Below are positions 8,208 through 18,621 of a stretch of DNA of 64,000 nt, one piece after another. A program made the translations under genes and the position numbers. Each line of letters starts with the position of its first letter. The stretch's first letter is position 1. The stretch covers positions 14,046-78,045 of the forward strand of contig CAWFBT010000010.1 of the NCBI GenBank assembly GCA_963814095.1, given 5' to 3'. The notes beneath the pieces are model-generated. The model saw only the letters and a list, made by a program, of their open reading frames with translations, searched no databases and was not told where the DNA came from. Source of the stretch: JACVRW01 sp963814095. GTDB lineage: Bacteria; Actinomycetota; Thermoleophilia; Solirubrobacterales; Thermoleophilaceae.

Positions 8208-10103
8208 TCACGCGGCGATCGGCACGCTGGACGGCGAGAGCGCGCGCGGCAGGTACTCGCCGAGCCACAGCTCGAGCATCACCAGTGCGAGCACGAGCTT
8301 CGGATTGCCACGGCCGGCACGGAGGTCGGACACCGCACGTTCGACCGCGTTCCGGTCGAGGATGCGCTCGTACGCCGGGTTCTGGTTGAGCAGAACGTCG
8401 TTGATCAGGCTCCCCCCGGCGGCCTCCGCCCAGCTCCCGACCGCCTCGTTGAAGAAGCCGCGCTTGCGCTTCGACAGCACGAAGTCCGGGACCTTGCCGC
8501 GGGCCGCGAGCCGCAGGACGTGCTTGCCCTGGAGCCGGCGCACCTTGTGTCCGCCCGGGATGCGCGCGCAGAGCTCGACGAGCTCGTGGTCGAGGAACGG
8601 GACGCGCACCTCGAGCGAGCAGGCCATCGAGGCGCGGTCGAAGTAGGTGAGCATGTCGTCGACCAGGCCGAGCCTCGCGTCCAGGTAGAGCGCCGCTTCG
8701 AGCGGTGCGGCGTTCGGCGCGCCGGTGAGCTTGCCTTCGAGAACCGCGTGCGCGGCGCCCGAGTGCTCCGCGAGCGCGCCGGAGAAGAGGTCGCTTCGGA
8801 TGTCGTCGTAGACGTATCCGCTCGAGGCGATCAGGCGGGCGGCCGGGTCGGTTGCGTCGAGGGCGTCGGCGAGTCTCCCCGCTCGCCCGGGGGCGCGACG
8901 CAGTGTGGCGGTCGCTCCGCGACGAGCCGCGCCGGGCAGCCGCTGCCAGCTGCCGGCGAGCGAAGCGACGCGGTGCTTTCGATAGCCGCCGAAGAGCTCG
9001 TCGGCGCCCTGGCCGGTGAGGGCGACAGTCACGTCACGCCGCGCGAGCTCGCAGAGCGGCAGGAAACCGAGCGACGAGAGGTCGGCCAGCGGCTCGTCGA
9101 GATGCCAGACAAGACGGCTGAGGTCGCCTGGCTCGGTCCGCATGCGCACCTCGAGCTCGTGGTGCTCGGCGCCCAGCTCGTCGGCGACCCGGCGCGCGTC
9201 GGGGAGCTCCGAGTCCTCGCCGGCGAAGCCGACCGCGAAGGTCTTGAGCGGCTCAGACATGTGGCGCGCCATCAGGGCGACGATCAGGCTGGAGTCGAGG
9301 CCGCCGCTCAGCATCGCGCCGAGCGGCACGTCGCTCATCAGCCGCAGCCGGACAGACTCGTCGAGCTTGTCGAGCACTATCTGCGCCCACTCCTCGGCGC
9401 TATGGCTGGGGTCCGGATCGGGCGCGGGGTAGCGCCACCAGCGCTCGACGCGCAGCTCGCCATCGCCCACGACGAGCCGTTCGCCCGCCTCGAGCTTGCG
9501 GACGTCGCGAAGAGGCGTCATCGGCCCGGGCACGTGACCGAGCATCAGGTAGGCCGCGATCGCCTCGGGGTCGAGCTCGTCGCTGACGAGGCCGCTCGCG
9601 AGAACGCACTTGAGCTCTGAGCCGAACACGACGACGTCGCCTGTGACCGCGTAGTAGAGCGGCTTGATGCCGAGCCGATCTCGGATCAGGACGCCGCGCC
9701 GCTCGGCGCGGTCCCAGGCGGCGACGGCGAACATCCCTCGCAGTCGCTCCGCCAGGTCCGGCCCGTGCTCCTCGTACAGGTGCGGGAGCACCTCGGTGTC
9801 ACAGCGGCTGCGCAGGACGTGGCCGCGGGCGCGGAGCTCACTGCGGAGGGCGTCGTGGTTGTAGATCTCGCCGTTCTGGGCGGCCCACACGCGCTCACGC
9901 TCGCTCGCGAACGGCTGGTGGCCGCCATCGACGTCCACGATCGAGAGCCGTCTCGCGCCCAGCGAGCAGCCGTCGCCGGCCACGAATCCGGCGTCGTCGG
10001 GGCCGCGATACGCCATGACGTCGGTCATGGCCCTGAGGACCTGCTCGGGAAGGGGCGGCTCGCCGCGTCCGTCCAGCCGGAAGGCTCCTGCGATGCCGCA
10101 CAT
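8208..10103 (-). CDS. asnB: Asparagine synthase (glutamine-hydrolysing) family amidotransferase
   Basis: Two-domain enzyme of 631 residues. Translation must begin at the ATG of MCGIAGAF because Cys2 is the catalytic nucleophile of the class II glutaminase domain. The synthetase domain has the PP-loop SGGLDSSLIVAL near residue 260. In polysaccharide clusters such enzymes often amidate a sugar acid or peptide rather than make free asparagine. Clustering with a glycosyltransferase, flippase and UDP-sugar dehydrogenase favours that role here, but a housekeeping AsnB cannot be excluded. It is followed by the GT2 gene and is divergent from the flippase. Confidence 0.85.
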   Translation of the reverse strand: MCGIAGAFRLDGRGEPPLPEQVLRAMTDVMAYRGPDDAGFVAGDGCSLGARRLSIVDVDGGHQPFASERERVWAAQNGEIYNHDALRSELRARGHVLRSRCDTEVLPHLYEEHGPDLAERLRGMFAVAAWDRAERRGVLIRDRLGIKPLYYAVTGDVVVFGSELKCVLASGLVSDELDPEAIAAYLMLGHVPGPMTPLRDVRKLEAGERLVVGDGELRVERWWRYPAPDPDPSHSAEEWAQIVLDKLDESVRLRLMSDVPLGAMLSGGLDSSLIVALMARHMSEPLKTFAVGFAGEDSELPDARRVADELGAEHHELEVRMRTEPGDLSRLVWHLDEPLADLSSLGFLPLCELARRDVTVALTGQGADELFGGYRKHRVASLAGSWQRLPGAARRGATATLRRAPGRAGRLADALDATDPAARLIASSGYVYDDIRSDLFSGALAEHSGAAHAVLEGKLTGAPNAAPLEAALYLDARLGLVDDMLTYFDRASMACSLEVRVPFLDHELVELCARIPGGHKVRRLQGKHVLRLAARGKVPDFVLSKRKRGFFNEAVGSWAEAAGGSLINDVLLNQNPAYERILDRNAVERAVSDLRAGRGNPKLVLALVMLELWLGEYLPRALSPSSVPIAA

Positions 10104-10189
10104 GCCGCCAACGTAGCCAGAGCCGCCCTTCAGCACCCTGGCCGACAGTCCAGGCTCAGTCGCGCCGTGCCGTCATACAGTCGGCTGGA

Positions 10190-11704
10190 GTGACGCAGGA
10201 ATTGCCCCACGGAGTCCCGGATCTGCGCGCGCGGGTGATGCGCGGCCTGGCCTGGGTCGCCGCGTCACAGGTGGTCTTCCACATCACGCGCGCAATCGCG
10301 GCGATCCTGGTCGCCCGGTTGCTCACGCCGGACGAGTACGGCCTGGCGGCCCTCGCGATCGTGTTCGCGAGCCTGGTGATGATCTTCTCGGACCTTGCGC
10401 TCGGTGCGGCGCTCATCCAGCGCCCGAGCCTGAGCGAGCAGGACAAGAACACGGCATTCTGGGTCACGGCCGGGAGCGGGGTCCTGTTCACCATCCTGGG
10501 AGTCGCCCTGGCCGGGCCGATCGCCGATCTGTACGGCCAGCCCGAGGCGAAGCCGCTCCTGATGGCGCTCTCCGGAAGCTTCATCATCACTGCGCTCGGC
10601 GCGACACAGCTCACGCTGATGATGCGCGAGATGGACTTCCGTCAGACCGAGTTGCTGGGCCTGGCGGGCTCGCTCGTCGGCGCGGCCTGCGGTGTGACGC
10701 TCGCCGCCACGGGCGCGGGCGCCTGGGCGATCATCGCCCAGTTCATCGCGGGAGCGATCGTGACCACCCTGCTCGTGTGGCTGCGCTCGTCCTGGTACCC
10801 GCGCTTCATGTTCTCGAAGGCGAGCCTGCTCGACCTGGGCGGATTCAGCATCTACATGCTGGGCCAGCGCATCCTCTACTACCTCCAGGTGAACGGGGAC
10901 CGCTTCCTGATCGGCCGCTTCCTCGGCACCACGGCGCTCGGAACCTACGCGGTCGCCTACAACACGATGCTGGTGCCGGCCAGCAAAATCGGCGGTCCGC
11001 TTCAGCGGGTCTTCTCACCGGCCTTCTCGCGCATTCAGGACGAGCCCGAGCGCATCGCGGCCACCTGGGCGCGGGTCGGCCGCATCATCGCCGTCGTGAC
11101 GGTGCCGATGCTCGGAGGCCTGGTCGTCGTGGCCCCTGATTTCGTCCCGGTCATCCTCGGCAAGCAGTGGACGGAGGCGGTCCCGGTGGTGCAGGTCCTC
11201 GCGTGGGTGGGCATCATCCAGGCGATCCAGGCCCTCAACTACGACGTGCTGATGGCGCGCGACCGGACCCGCACGATGTTCCTGTTCTCGCTCATCCTCA
11301 CGACCTCTCATCTCATCGCGTTCAGCGTCGGCCTCGAGTGGGGAGTGGTCGGTGTCGCGGTTGCCTACGCGATCTCGACCACGCTCATCGAGCCGTACCA
11401 GACCGTTCTCGCCGCCCGCTGCCTCGGGGTGTCGCCGATGGTGTTCTTCCGAGCGCTGGCGGGCGTGTTCCAGGCGGGCTTCGTCATGTGCGCCATCGTG
11501 CTCGCGGTCCGAGTCTCACTGGTGGACGCCGGCGTGCCGCCAGCGCTGCGCCTGTTCATCTGCGTGGCGGTCGGCGCGGTCGCGTACGCGGGCCTGGCCG
11601 CTTGGCGTGTGCCGGAGATCGCCGCCGAGGTGCGCGGGGTGCTTCGTCGCAGGCGCGGTGCCACCCCGCCCATCGCGCCCGCGGCCGCTGCCGCCGAGCG
11701 CTGA
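10190..11704 (+). CDS. Polysaccharide flippase, MOP superfamily (Wzx-like)
   Basis: Integral membrane protein of 504 residues with about 12-14 hydrophobic segments. It would flip lipid-linked oligosaccharide units across the membrane. The N-terminal region RGLAWVAASQVVFHITRAIA followed by LLTPDEYGLAALAIVFASL is typical of the polysaccharide-transporter branch, as is GRFLGTTALGTYAVAYN mid-protein. The start is a GTG with a TACAGT -10-like element eight bases upstream. It would supply the two ligase-family proteins in this region. Confidence 0.85.
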   Translation: MTQELPHGVPDLRARVMRGLAWVAASQVVFHITRAIAAILVARLLTPDEYGLAALAIVFASLVMIFSDLALGAALIQRPSLSEQDKNTAFWVTAGSGVLFTILGVALAGPIADLYGQPEAKPLLMALSGSFIITALGATQLTLMMREMDFRQTELLGLAGSLVGAACGVTLAATGAGAWAIIAQFIAGAIVTTLLVWLRSSWYPRFMFSKASLLDLGGFSIYMLGQRILYYLQVNGDRFLIGRFLGTTALGTYAVAYNTMLVPASKIGGPLQRVFSPAFSRIQDEPERIAATWARVGRIIAVVTVPMLGGLVVVAPDFVPVILGKQWTEAVPVVQVLAWVGIIQAIQALNYDVLMARDRTRTMFLFSLILTTSHLIAFSVGLEWGVVGVAVAYAISTTLIEPYQTVLAARCLGVSPMVFFRALAGVFQAGFVMCAIVLAVRVSLVDAGVPPALRLFICVAVGAVAYAGLAAWRVPEIAAEVRGVLRRRRGATPPIAPAAAAAER

Positions 11705-11720
11705 TGCCGACGCGCCTGAG

Positions 11721-11843
11721 CTAGCCCGAGCCGCCGGGGCTGGGGACATCCTGGCGCTCGAGCCTCGCCAGGCAGGTGGCGATCAGCTCGCTCTCGTTCA
11801 GCGTCCGGATGACGACGCCGACGCGTCTGGCGGTTGTGGCCAT
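11721..11843 (-). pseudogene. Fossil N-terminus of a GT2 glycosyltransferase
   Basis: A 40-codon frame on the minus strand translates to an opening with TARRVGVVIRTLNESELIA then CLARLERQD, the standard first beta strand and helix of family 2 glycosyltransferases, and then stops after a Gly/Ser/Pro-rich end. No continuation of the enzyme was found nearby in any frame. It sits between the flippase and an intact GT2 gene on the other strand. It is most simply the remnant of a deleted glycosyltransferase, showing past turnover of this cluster. Confidence 0.65.
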
Positions 11844-11934
11844 CGCAGTTGACGTACCGGCGCGGCGCGGCGGATCCTGCAAACCATCTAGCCGTTCGAC
11901 TAGGGGTCACCCCGATGACGGCTCCGAACGGCCC

Positions 11935-11946
11935 TACGATCGCAGC
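11935..11946 (+). promoter_or_regulatory. Leaderless promoter -10 element (TACGAT + 6 nt + ATG)
   Basis: TACGAT lies exactly six bases before the ATG at 11947, which would put the transcription start on or next to the start codon. The same geometry recurs at several genes in this window. Confidence 0.55.
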
Positions 11947-12771
11947 ATGGAACAGCTTCCCGGGAACTCCGGCTCGTCCGACGACGGAATCGCCGTCGTC
12001 GTCCTGACGCACAATCGCCTGCATCTCCTGCAGAAGTGCGTGGACAACGTGCTCAGCAACACATCCGACGCCACGCGCGAGATCGTGATCTGGGACAACG
12101 CCTCGACGGACGGCACCGGGGACTACCTGGCATCGCTGAACGACCCGCGCATCCGCACGATCACGAGCTCCGAGAACGTCGGCCAGAACGGGTACGCGCG
12201 CGCCTTCCGCGAAACGACCTCGCCGTACATGGTCGAGCTCGACGACGACGTGGTCGCTGCGCCGGCCGGCTGGGACGCGGTGCTGCGCGACGCGTTCGTC
12301 AAGCTGCCCAAGGTCGGTTTCCTGGCGGCCGATCTGGAGGATGACCCGAACGACGAGGCGTCGCGGTTTCGCCATCAGGTGCGCCCGCATGAGTACACGC
12401 TCGTCGAGGAGAATGGCGTGCGCCTGCTCACGGGCCCGGCCGGCGGTGGCTGTGCGATGACGTCGCGGGACCTGAACAAGCGTGCGGGTGGCTTCCAGGA
12501 GAAGAAGAACGAGGTCTTCTGGCTCGAGGACGCCGCCTACATCGAGGACATCCAGCGCCTCGGCTACAAGGCGGCTGTCTTGGCGGACCTCAGGGTTCAC
12601 CACACGGGCGGCCCGTACTACTCCGCGATCCCCAAGGAGAAGGCGGAGTACTGGCGGCGCTACTGGGCCGGCAAGGCCCGTCGCGAGCGTGTCAAGGGGA
12701 TCCTCGTGCGCGTGCCGTTCGTGCGCCGGCTGAACGAGCGGTTCGGCTGGTTCGTGGCGCCCTCGAAGTAG
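11947..12771 (+). CDS. Family 2 glycosyltransferase
   Basis: Cytoplasmic GT2 enzyme of 274 residues. Key segments are IAVVVLTHNRLHLLQKCVDN (residues 15-34), IWDNASTDGT, the metal-binding VELDDDVV, and WLEDAAYIEDIQRLGYK, the conserved ED acid/base region. The ATG at 11947 was chosen because the motif begins just after it and a leaderless -10 precedes it; the longer open frame upstream is not GT-like. It is monocistronic or leads into the epimerase gene. Donor and acceptor are unknown. Confidence 0.8.
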   Translation: MEQLPGNSGSSDDGIAVVVLTHNRLHLLQKCVDNVLSNTSDATREIVIWDNASTDGTGDYLASLNDPRIRTITSSENVGQNGYARAFRETTSPYMVELDDDVVAAPAGWDAVLRDAFVKLPKVGFLAADLEDDPNDEASRFRHQVRPHEYTLVEENGVRLLTGPAGGGCAMTSRDLNKRAGGFQEKKNEVFWLEDAAYIEDIQRLGYKAAVLADLRVHHTGGPYYSAIPKEKAEYWRRYWAGKARRERVKGILVRVPFVRRLNERFGWFVAPSK

Positions 12772-12819
12772 AGAGCCAACCTATACGGGCGCATAGTGCC
12801 CGCGAGGATGGTCTCGGCA

Positions 12820-12831
12820 TAGGTTGAGCCC
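12820..12831 (+). promoter_or_regulatory. Leaderless promoter -10 element (TAGGTT + 6 nt + ATG)
   Basis: TAGGTT is followed by six bases and then the ATG at 12832. Upstream at 12787-12801 lies a short inverted repeat GGGC-N7-GCCC that might be an operator. Confidence 0.55.
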
Positions 12832-13818
12832 ATGCGCATACTCATCACGGGCGGCGCGGGCTTCGTGGGCTCACACCTGGCCGACGAGCTTCTCAGCCGC
12901 GGCCATCGCGTCCACGCCCTCGACGACCTGTCGACGGGCGCCATCGACAACGTCCGGCACCTGAAGTCGAACCCGGCGTTCGAGTACACGATCGAGTCGT
13001 GCAACAACGCACCGGTCGTGGGCGAGCTCGTCGATTCCGCGGACGTCGTCTACCACCTGGCCGCCGCGGTCGGCGTCGAGCTGATCGTCGAGAGCCCGGT
13101 GCGCACGATCGAGAACAACGTCCACACCACCGAGGTCGTTCTCTCCGCCGCCAGCAAGAAGAAGAAGCCGGTCTTCGTGGCCTCGACGAGCGAGGTCTAC
13201 GGCAAGAGCACAGCCCTGCCCTTCCGCGAAGACGGCGACCTCCTGCTCGGCCCGACCTTCAAGGGCCGCTGGTCGTACGCCTGCTCCAAGGCGATCGACG
13301 AGTTCCTCGCGCTCGCCTATTGGAAGGAGAAGGGGCTTCCCACCGTCATCGGGCGGATGTTCAACACCGTCGGCCCGCGCCAGACGGGCCGCTACGGCAT
13401 GGTGGTTCCCAACTTCGTTCGTCAGGCGCTGGCCGGACAGCCGATCACCGTCTTCGGCGACGGCACGCAGAGCCGCTGCTTCGGCCACGTGCACGACGTC
13501 GTGCGCGCGCTCGCCACGCTGATGGAGCGCGACGATCTCTACGGCGAGGTCTTCAACATCGGCAGCGAGGCCGAGATCACGATCAGGGGCCTCGCGACGA
13601 GGGTCCGCGAGCTCGTCGGGTCCGATGCCCCGATCGAGTACGTCCCGTACGACGAGGCGTACGAGGAGGGCTTCGAGGACATGCACCGTCGCGTGCCGGA
13701 CATCGGCAAGATCCGCAGCGCCCTTGCCTGGGAGCCGACCAAGTCGCTCGACGACATCATCCTCGACGTGAAGCAGCAGCAGCTCGAGTCGAGCCGGCTC
13801 GGCGCGCTCGCCGCCTAG
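12832..13818 (+). CDS. NAD-dependent nucleotide-sugar epimerase/dehydratase
   Basis: Extended short-chain dehydrogenase of 328 residues, acting on an NDP-sugar in the cytoplasm. The Rossmann motif GGAGFVGSH is at residues 7-15 and DDLSTG binds the adenosine. VASTSEVYG and YACSK give the Ser and the Tyr-x-x-x-Lys of the active site, and RMFNTVGPRQ is typical of UDP-glucose epimerase and UDP-glucuronate decarboxylase relatives. The exact reaction (4-epimerase, 4,6-dehydratase or UDP-xylose synthase) cannot be decided. Its neighbours suggest it provides a sugar donor for the surface polysaccharide, possibly using UDP-glucuronate made by the dehydrogenase at 18622. Confidence 0.8.
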   Translation: MRILITGGAGFVGSHLADELLSRGHRVHALDDLSTGAIDNVRHLKSNPAFEYTIESCNNAPVVGELVDSADVVYHLAAAVGVELIVESPVRTIENNVHTTEVVLSAASKKKKPVFVASTSEVYGKSTALPFREDGDLLLGPTFKGRWSYACSKAIDEFLALAYWKEKGLPTVIGRMFNTVGPRQTGRYGMVVPNFVRQALAGQPITVFGDGTQSRCFGHVHDVVRALATLMERDDLYGEVFNIGSEAEITIRGLATRVRELVGSDAPIEYVPYDEAYEEGFEDMHRRVPDIGKIRSALAWEPTKSLDDIILDVKQQQLESSRLGALAA

Positions 13819-13872
13819 GGCAGCCGGGACCAACTTCGGCCACAGTTCGTTGCCCCGGCCGGAACCCAGGCA

Positions 13873-13885
13873 TAGGTTCGGTCAC
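13873..13885 (+). promoter_or_regulatory. Leaderless-type promoter -10 element (TAGGTT + 7 nt + GTG)
   Basis: TAGGTT seven bases before a GTG that begins a clean signal peptide. This supports 13886 as the start rather than the TTG 36 bases upstream. Confidence 0.5.
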
Positions 13886-16800
13886 GTGGTTCGGCCCGGA
13901 CTCGCACGGATTCTGCTGCTCGCATGTCTATGCCTGCTGGGAGCCCTTGCTCCCGCCGCCGGCGCTCAGACCCGCCTCGGCCCCGACGCGCTCGAGCCGG
14001 GACTGCCGTCGGTTGATCTCGCCGCGCTCGACGTGGTGCCGCCCGGGTTCGAGGAGACGGTCCTCTGGAGCGGTCTCACGAACCCCACCGCGGTGCGCTT
14101 TGCGCCGGACGGCAGGGTCTTCGTGGCCGAGAAGTCGGGCGTCATCAAGGTCTTTGACAACGTCAACGACCCGACCGCGGCGGTCTTCGCCGACCTCAGC
14201 ACCAAGGTCCACAACTTCTGGGACCGCGGCCTCCTGGGCCTGGCGGTCGACCCGCAGTTCACGACAGGCCGGCCGTTCGTCTACGCCCTCTACACGCACG
14301 ACGCCATGCCCGGCGGCACGGCGCCGCGCTGGGGCGATGGCTGCCCGACGCCTCCGGGGGCGACGGGCGACGGCTGTGTCGTCACCGGCCGGCTCTCGAA
14401 GCTGAGCGCCGGCGGCGTCGAGCAGGTCCTGATCGAGGACTGGTGCCAGCAGTACCCGAGCCATTCGGTTGGCACCGTGGCCTTCGGCGCCGATGGCGCG
14501 CTCTACGTGAGCGCCGGGGACGGCGCGAGCTTCAACTTCCCGGACTACGGCCAGGACGGCAGCCCCGTCAACCCGTGTGGCGATCCGCCCGGAGGGGTGG
14601 GAGGGAGCATGGACCCGCCCACGGCCGAGGGCGGCGCCCTGCGCAGCCAGGACCTGAGGACGAGTGCCGACCCGACGAGCCTCGACGGGACCGTCCTGCG
14701 CGTCAACCCGGACACCGGCGCCGCGATGCCCGACAACCCGAACGCGGGCAGTGCGGACGCCAACCTGCGCCGGATCATCGCCAACGGCCTGCGCAACCCG
14801 TTCCGCTTCACGATGCGCCCGGGGACGAACGACCTCTGGCTCGGCGACGTCGGCTGGAACTCGTGGGAGGAGATCAACCGCGTGCAGAGCGCGGCCGCGC
14901 CGGTCGAGAACTTCGGCTGGCCCTGCTACGAGGGCAACGGGCGGATGTCGTCGTACGACAACCTGAACCTCAACATCTGCGAGAACCTCTATTCGGCCGG
15001 CGCGGCGGCCCACAGCCAGCCGGTCTACACCTACAACCACGGTGACCGGGTCTCTACGGAGACCTGCCCGACCGGCGGCTCCGCCATTGCGGGCCTCGCC
15101 TTCTACAACGGCGGCACGTTCCCGAGCGCCTACAACAACGCGCTGTTCTTCGCCGACAACACGCGCGACTGCATCTGGGTGATGTTCGCGGGCTCGAACG
15201 GCCTCCCGGATCCCGCCAATCGGCAGGTGTTCATCAACCAGGCCGCCAACCCGGTGGACATCCAGGTCGGCCCGGGCGGGGACATCTACTACGCCGACTT
15301 CGACGGGGGAACCATCCGGCGGGTCCGCTCGCTCGCGGGCAACCACGCGCCGAGCGCCAACGCGGCAGCGACGCCCACGAGCGGCCAGGCGCCGCTGACG
15401 GTCAACTTCGACGGGAGCGGCTCGACTGATCCCGACAACGACGCGCTCAGCTACGCCTGGGACCTCGACAGCGACGGCGCCTTCGACGACTCGACGTCCG
15501 CCCAGGCGAGCTTCACCTACACGCAGACGGGCAACCACCAGGCACGGCTGCGGGTGCGCGACCCGAGCGGTCTCGAGGACATCGACACGGCCACGATCAA
15601 CGTGGGCTCGCCCCCGACGCCGACGATCGCGACGCCGGTCGCGGGGACGACCTGGGCGGTCGACGACGAGATCGGCTTCTCCGGCTCGGCCACGCGCGCG
15701 GGCGGCGGGTCGGTACCGGACAGCGGGCTCAGCTGGACCGTCATCCTCAACCACTGCTCGGCGCTCGTCCCGAACAACTGCCACGAGCACGAGATCGAGA
15801 CCTTCTCCGGCCCCTCGGGGTCGTTCGACGCGCCTGACCACCCGTATCCGTCGTACTTGTCGCTCGAGCTGAAGGCGACCGACGGCGGTCTCAGCAGCAC
15901 GGTCTCACGCCGGCTCGACCCGAAGACCGTGAACCTCACGTTCGAGACCGAGCCGGCGGGCCTGCAGCTGTCGGTCGGCAGCGAGGAACAGGCCGGCCCG
16001 TTCACGCGGACGGCCATCCAGGGGTCGACCGTCGGGCTGATCGCGCCTCCGCAGCAGGAGGCGGGCGGCAAGACCTACAACTTCAGCTCGTGGTCGGACG
16101 GCGGCGCCGCCGCGCATAACGTGATCGCCGGGACCACACCCGCCACCTACCGCGCCAACTACGCCGAGGCCGTCTGCGCCCCCGGCGCGAACCTGGTCGG
16201 CGCCTGGGGCTTCGACGAGGCGAACGGCGCGTCGGTCACGACGCGTCTGGCCGCGGCAACACTGGCTCCATCAGCGGCGCCGCGCGGACCAGCTCGGGCA
16301 AGTTCGGGTCTGCGCTGAGCTTCGACGGCGTCAACGACATGGTCACGGTGGCTGACAGCGCCTCGCTGGACCTGACCTCACGCGCCACGCTCGAGGCATG
16401 GGTCAACCCGAGCGCGCTCGGCAGCGCCTGGCGCACCGTCATGCTGAAGGAGCAGCCTGGCCAGCTCGTCTACGCGCTGTACGCGAACAACGACCTGAGT
16501 CGCCCGGCGGGGCACCTGTTCACCACGGGCGACCTGTTCACGAACGGCACTGCGCCGCTCGCGCTGAACACGTGGTCGCACCTGGCGATGACCTGGGACG
16601 GGACCACCCAGCGGCTGTTCGTGAACGGCAATCAGGTGGGCTCGAGGGCGCTCGGCGGCTCGATCGTCCCCAGCGCGGGCGCGCTGCGGTTCGGCGGCAA
16701 CAGCGTCTGGGCGGAGTGGTTCGCAGGCAGCCTCGATGAGATCCGCGTGTACGACCGCGCGCTGACCCAGGCGCAGCTGCAGGCCGACATGAACGCTCCT

Positions 16801-18570
16801 GTCAGCTGCGGCGGCCCGCCGCCCCAACCGGCCCTGACGGTCTCGCCGGGCACGATGTCCTTCACGGCGACGCAGGGCGGTGCAGGCCCGCCGGCCCAGA
16901 ACATCGCGGTGACCAACACCGGCGGCGGCAGCCTCGACTGGACGGCGAGCGAGTCCGTGCCCTGGCTGTCAGTCAGCCCGCAGAGCGGCACGGCGCCCGG
17001 GAGCATCGCGGTGACGCCTTCGATCGCCGGCCTGGCGCCCGGCACGTACACGACACAGGTGACCGTGACGGCCGCCGGTGCCACGGGCTCGCCGAAGACG
17101 GTCGACGTGTCACTCACGGTGAACCCGGCGCCGCCGGTGCTCGCCGTCTCGCGCACGACCATGGCGTTCACCGCCACCCAGGGCGGCGCGAACCCGTCGG
17201 CGCAGAGCTTCGACGTGACGAACACCGGCGGAGGGACGATCAACTGGAACGCCACCGAGTCGGCCTCCTGGCTCTCGCTCAGCCCCGCCAGCGGCACGGC
17301 ACCGAGCACCGTTACCGCCACACCGTCGATCGCCGGCCTGGCACCGGGCACGTACACGACGCAGATAAGCGTCAGCGCGGCGGGCGTGAGCGGCTCGCCG
17401 AAGACAATCGATGTGACCCTCACGGTCAACCCGTCGACTCCGGTCTTGGCCGTCGCCCCGGCCACGCTCTCCTTCAGCGGCACCCAGGGAGGAGCCAATC
17501 CGGCGGCCCAGACGGTCAACGTCACAAACGGCGGCGGAGGCACCCTCACCTACAGCGCATCGGATGACCAGCCGTGGCTCAGCATCTCGCCCGCGGGCGG
17601 CACCGCGCCCGGCGCCCTATCGGCTACGGCCAACATCACAGGTCTCGCACCCGGCACGTACACCGGCACGATCACCGTGACCGCGGCGGGGGCGTCGGGA
17701 TCGCCGAAGACGGTGAGCGTGACCTTGAACGTCGCGAGCGCGCCCCCGGCCGGCACCGCGCCGGTTGGCGCCTGGGGATTCGATGAGGCGAGCGGCCCGT
17801 CGGTCGTGGACGCCTCGGGGCGCGGCAACAACGGGACGATCGCGGGCGCGACTCGGACAACCTCTGGGCGCTTCGGCTCGGCGCTGACCTTCGACGGCGT
17901 CAACGACTGGGTGACCGTGCCCGACAGCGCGTCGCTCGACCTGTCGAACCGGGCGACACTCGAGGCGTGGGTGAACCCGAGCGCGCTCGGCAGCGCGTGG
18001 AGGACGGTGTTGCTCAAGGAGCAGCCTGGCCAGCTCGTCTACGCGCTGTACGCCAGCAACGACATCGCCCGGCCGTCCGGCCACCTGTTCACCAGCGGCG
18101 ACCTCTTCTCGAACGGCAACGCGGCCCTTCCACTCAACACCTGGTCGCACCTCGCGCTGACGTGGGACGGGACGACGCTGAGGCTGTTCGTCGGCGCCAA
18201 CCAGGTTGCGTCACGCACGCTCACCGGCACGCTCGTCAACAGCACCGGCGCCCTGCGCTTCGGGGGCAATGGCGTCTGGCCGGAGTGGTTCGCAGGCCGG
18301 CTCGACGAGATTCGCGTGTATGACCGGGCGCTCACGCAGACAGAGCTGCAGGCCGACATGCTCGCGGCGGTCGCGGGAACCGGTGTCGCCAGGGCCACGG
18401 GCGCTGCACGCTCCGGGCCCGCGGCCCGCGCACAGGCGGGGGCGCGCAGAAAGGCCGCTCGTCGCACACGAGCCGGGGGCCGGCGCGCACGGATCGACCG
18501 CATTCGCAACCCGGGCGCCTTCCCGCGCTTCACGGGCCTCACCCGTCACACCGCCAAACAGCGGCCCTGA
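13886..18570 (+). CDS. Giant secreted sugar dehydrogenase-like protein with PKD, LamG and BACON domains (apparent frameshift)
   Basis: Predicted 1561-residue exoprotein read across one missing base between 16240 and 16241. The first frame ends in NGASVTTRLAAATLAPS. Adding one base gives VTDASGRGN, matching the second LamG copy of the same protein (VVDASGRGNNGT). Order: signal peptide; a PQQ-type glucose/sorbosone dehydrogenase beta-propeller (about 30-480; FAPDGRVFVAEKSG, GLRNPFRF, GDVGWNSWEEIN); a PKD domain (about 487-572); LamG 1 (about 766-970); three BACON-like repeats of about 100 residues (SVPWLSVSPQSGTAPG and kin); LamG 2 (about 1290-1490); and a basic tail. It probably binds or oxidises sugars outside the cell. 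Whether the propeller is active is unknown. Confidence 0.8.
16805..17745 (+). repeat. Three tandem BACON-like repeats
   Basis: Three consecutive copies of about 300 bp encode units running from LTVSPGTMSFTATQGG through TNTGGGSLDW and WLSVSPQSGTAPG to GLAPGTYTTQVTV. The DNA copies are clearly related but not identical. BACON modules usually bind carbohydrate or mucin, which fits the flanking LamG domains. Confidence 0.7.
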
Positions 18571-18609
18571 CCTAGCCGATCGGGCAGTCCGGTGCTGGCC
18601 GGCCCGGCT

Positions 18610-18621
18610 TAGGCTCGTTCC
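18610..18621 (+). promoter_or_regulatory. Leaderless promoter -10 element (TAGGCT + 6 nt + ATG)
   Basis: TAGGCT, six bases, then the ATG of the nucleotide-sugar dehydrogenase. There is no Shine-Dalgarno sequence in between. Confidence 0.55.

Noticed and set aside
16319..18570. A separate LamG/BACON gene starting at 16339
   Set aside because: Its start lies inside the first LamG domain, and the missing N-terminal part of that domain is encoded just upstream in another frame. It is one frameshifted gene.
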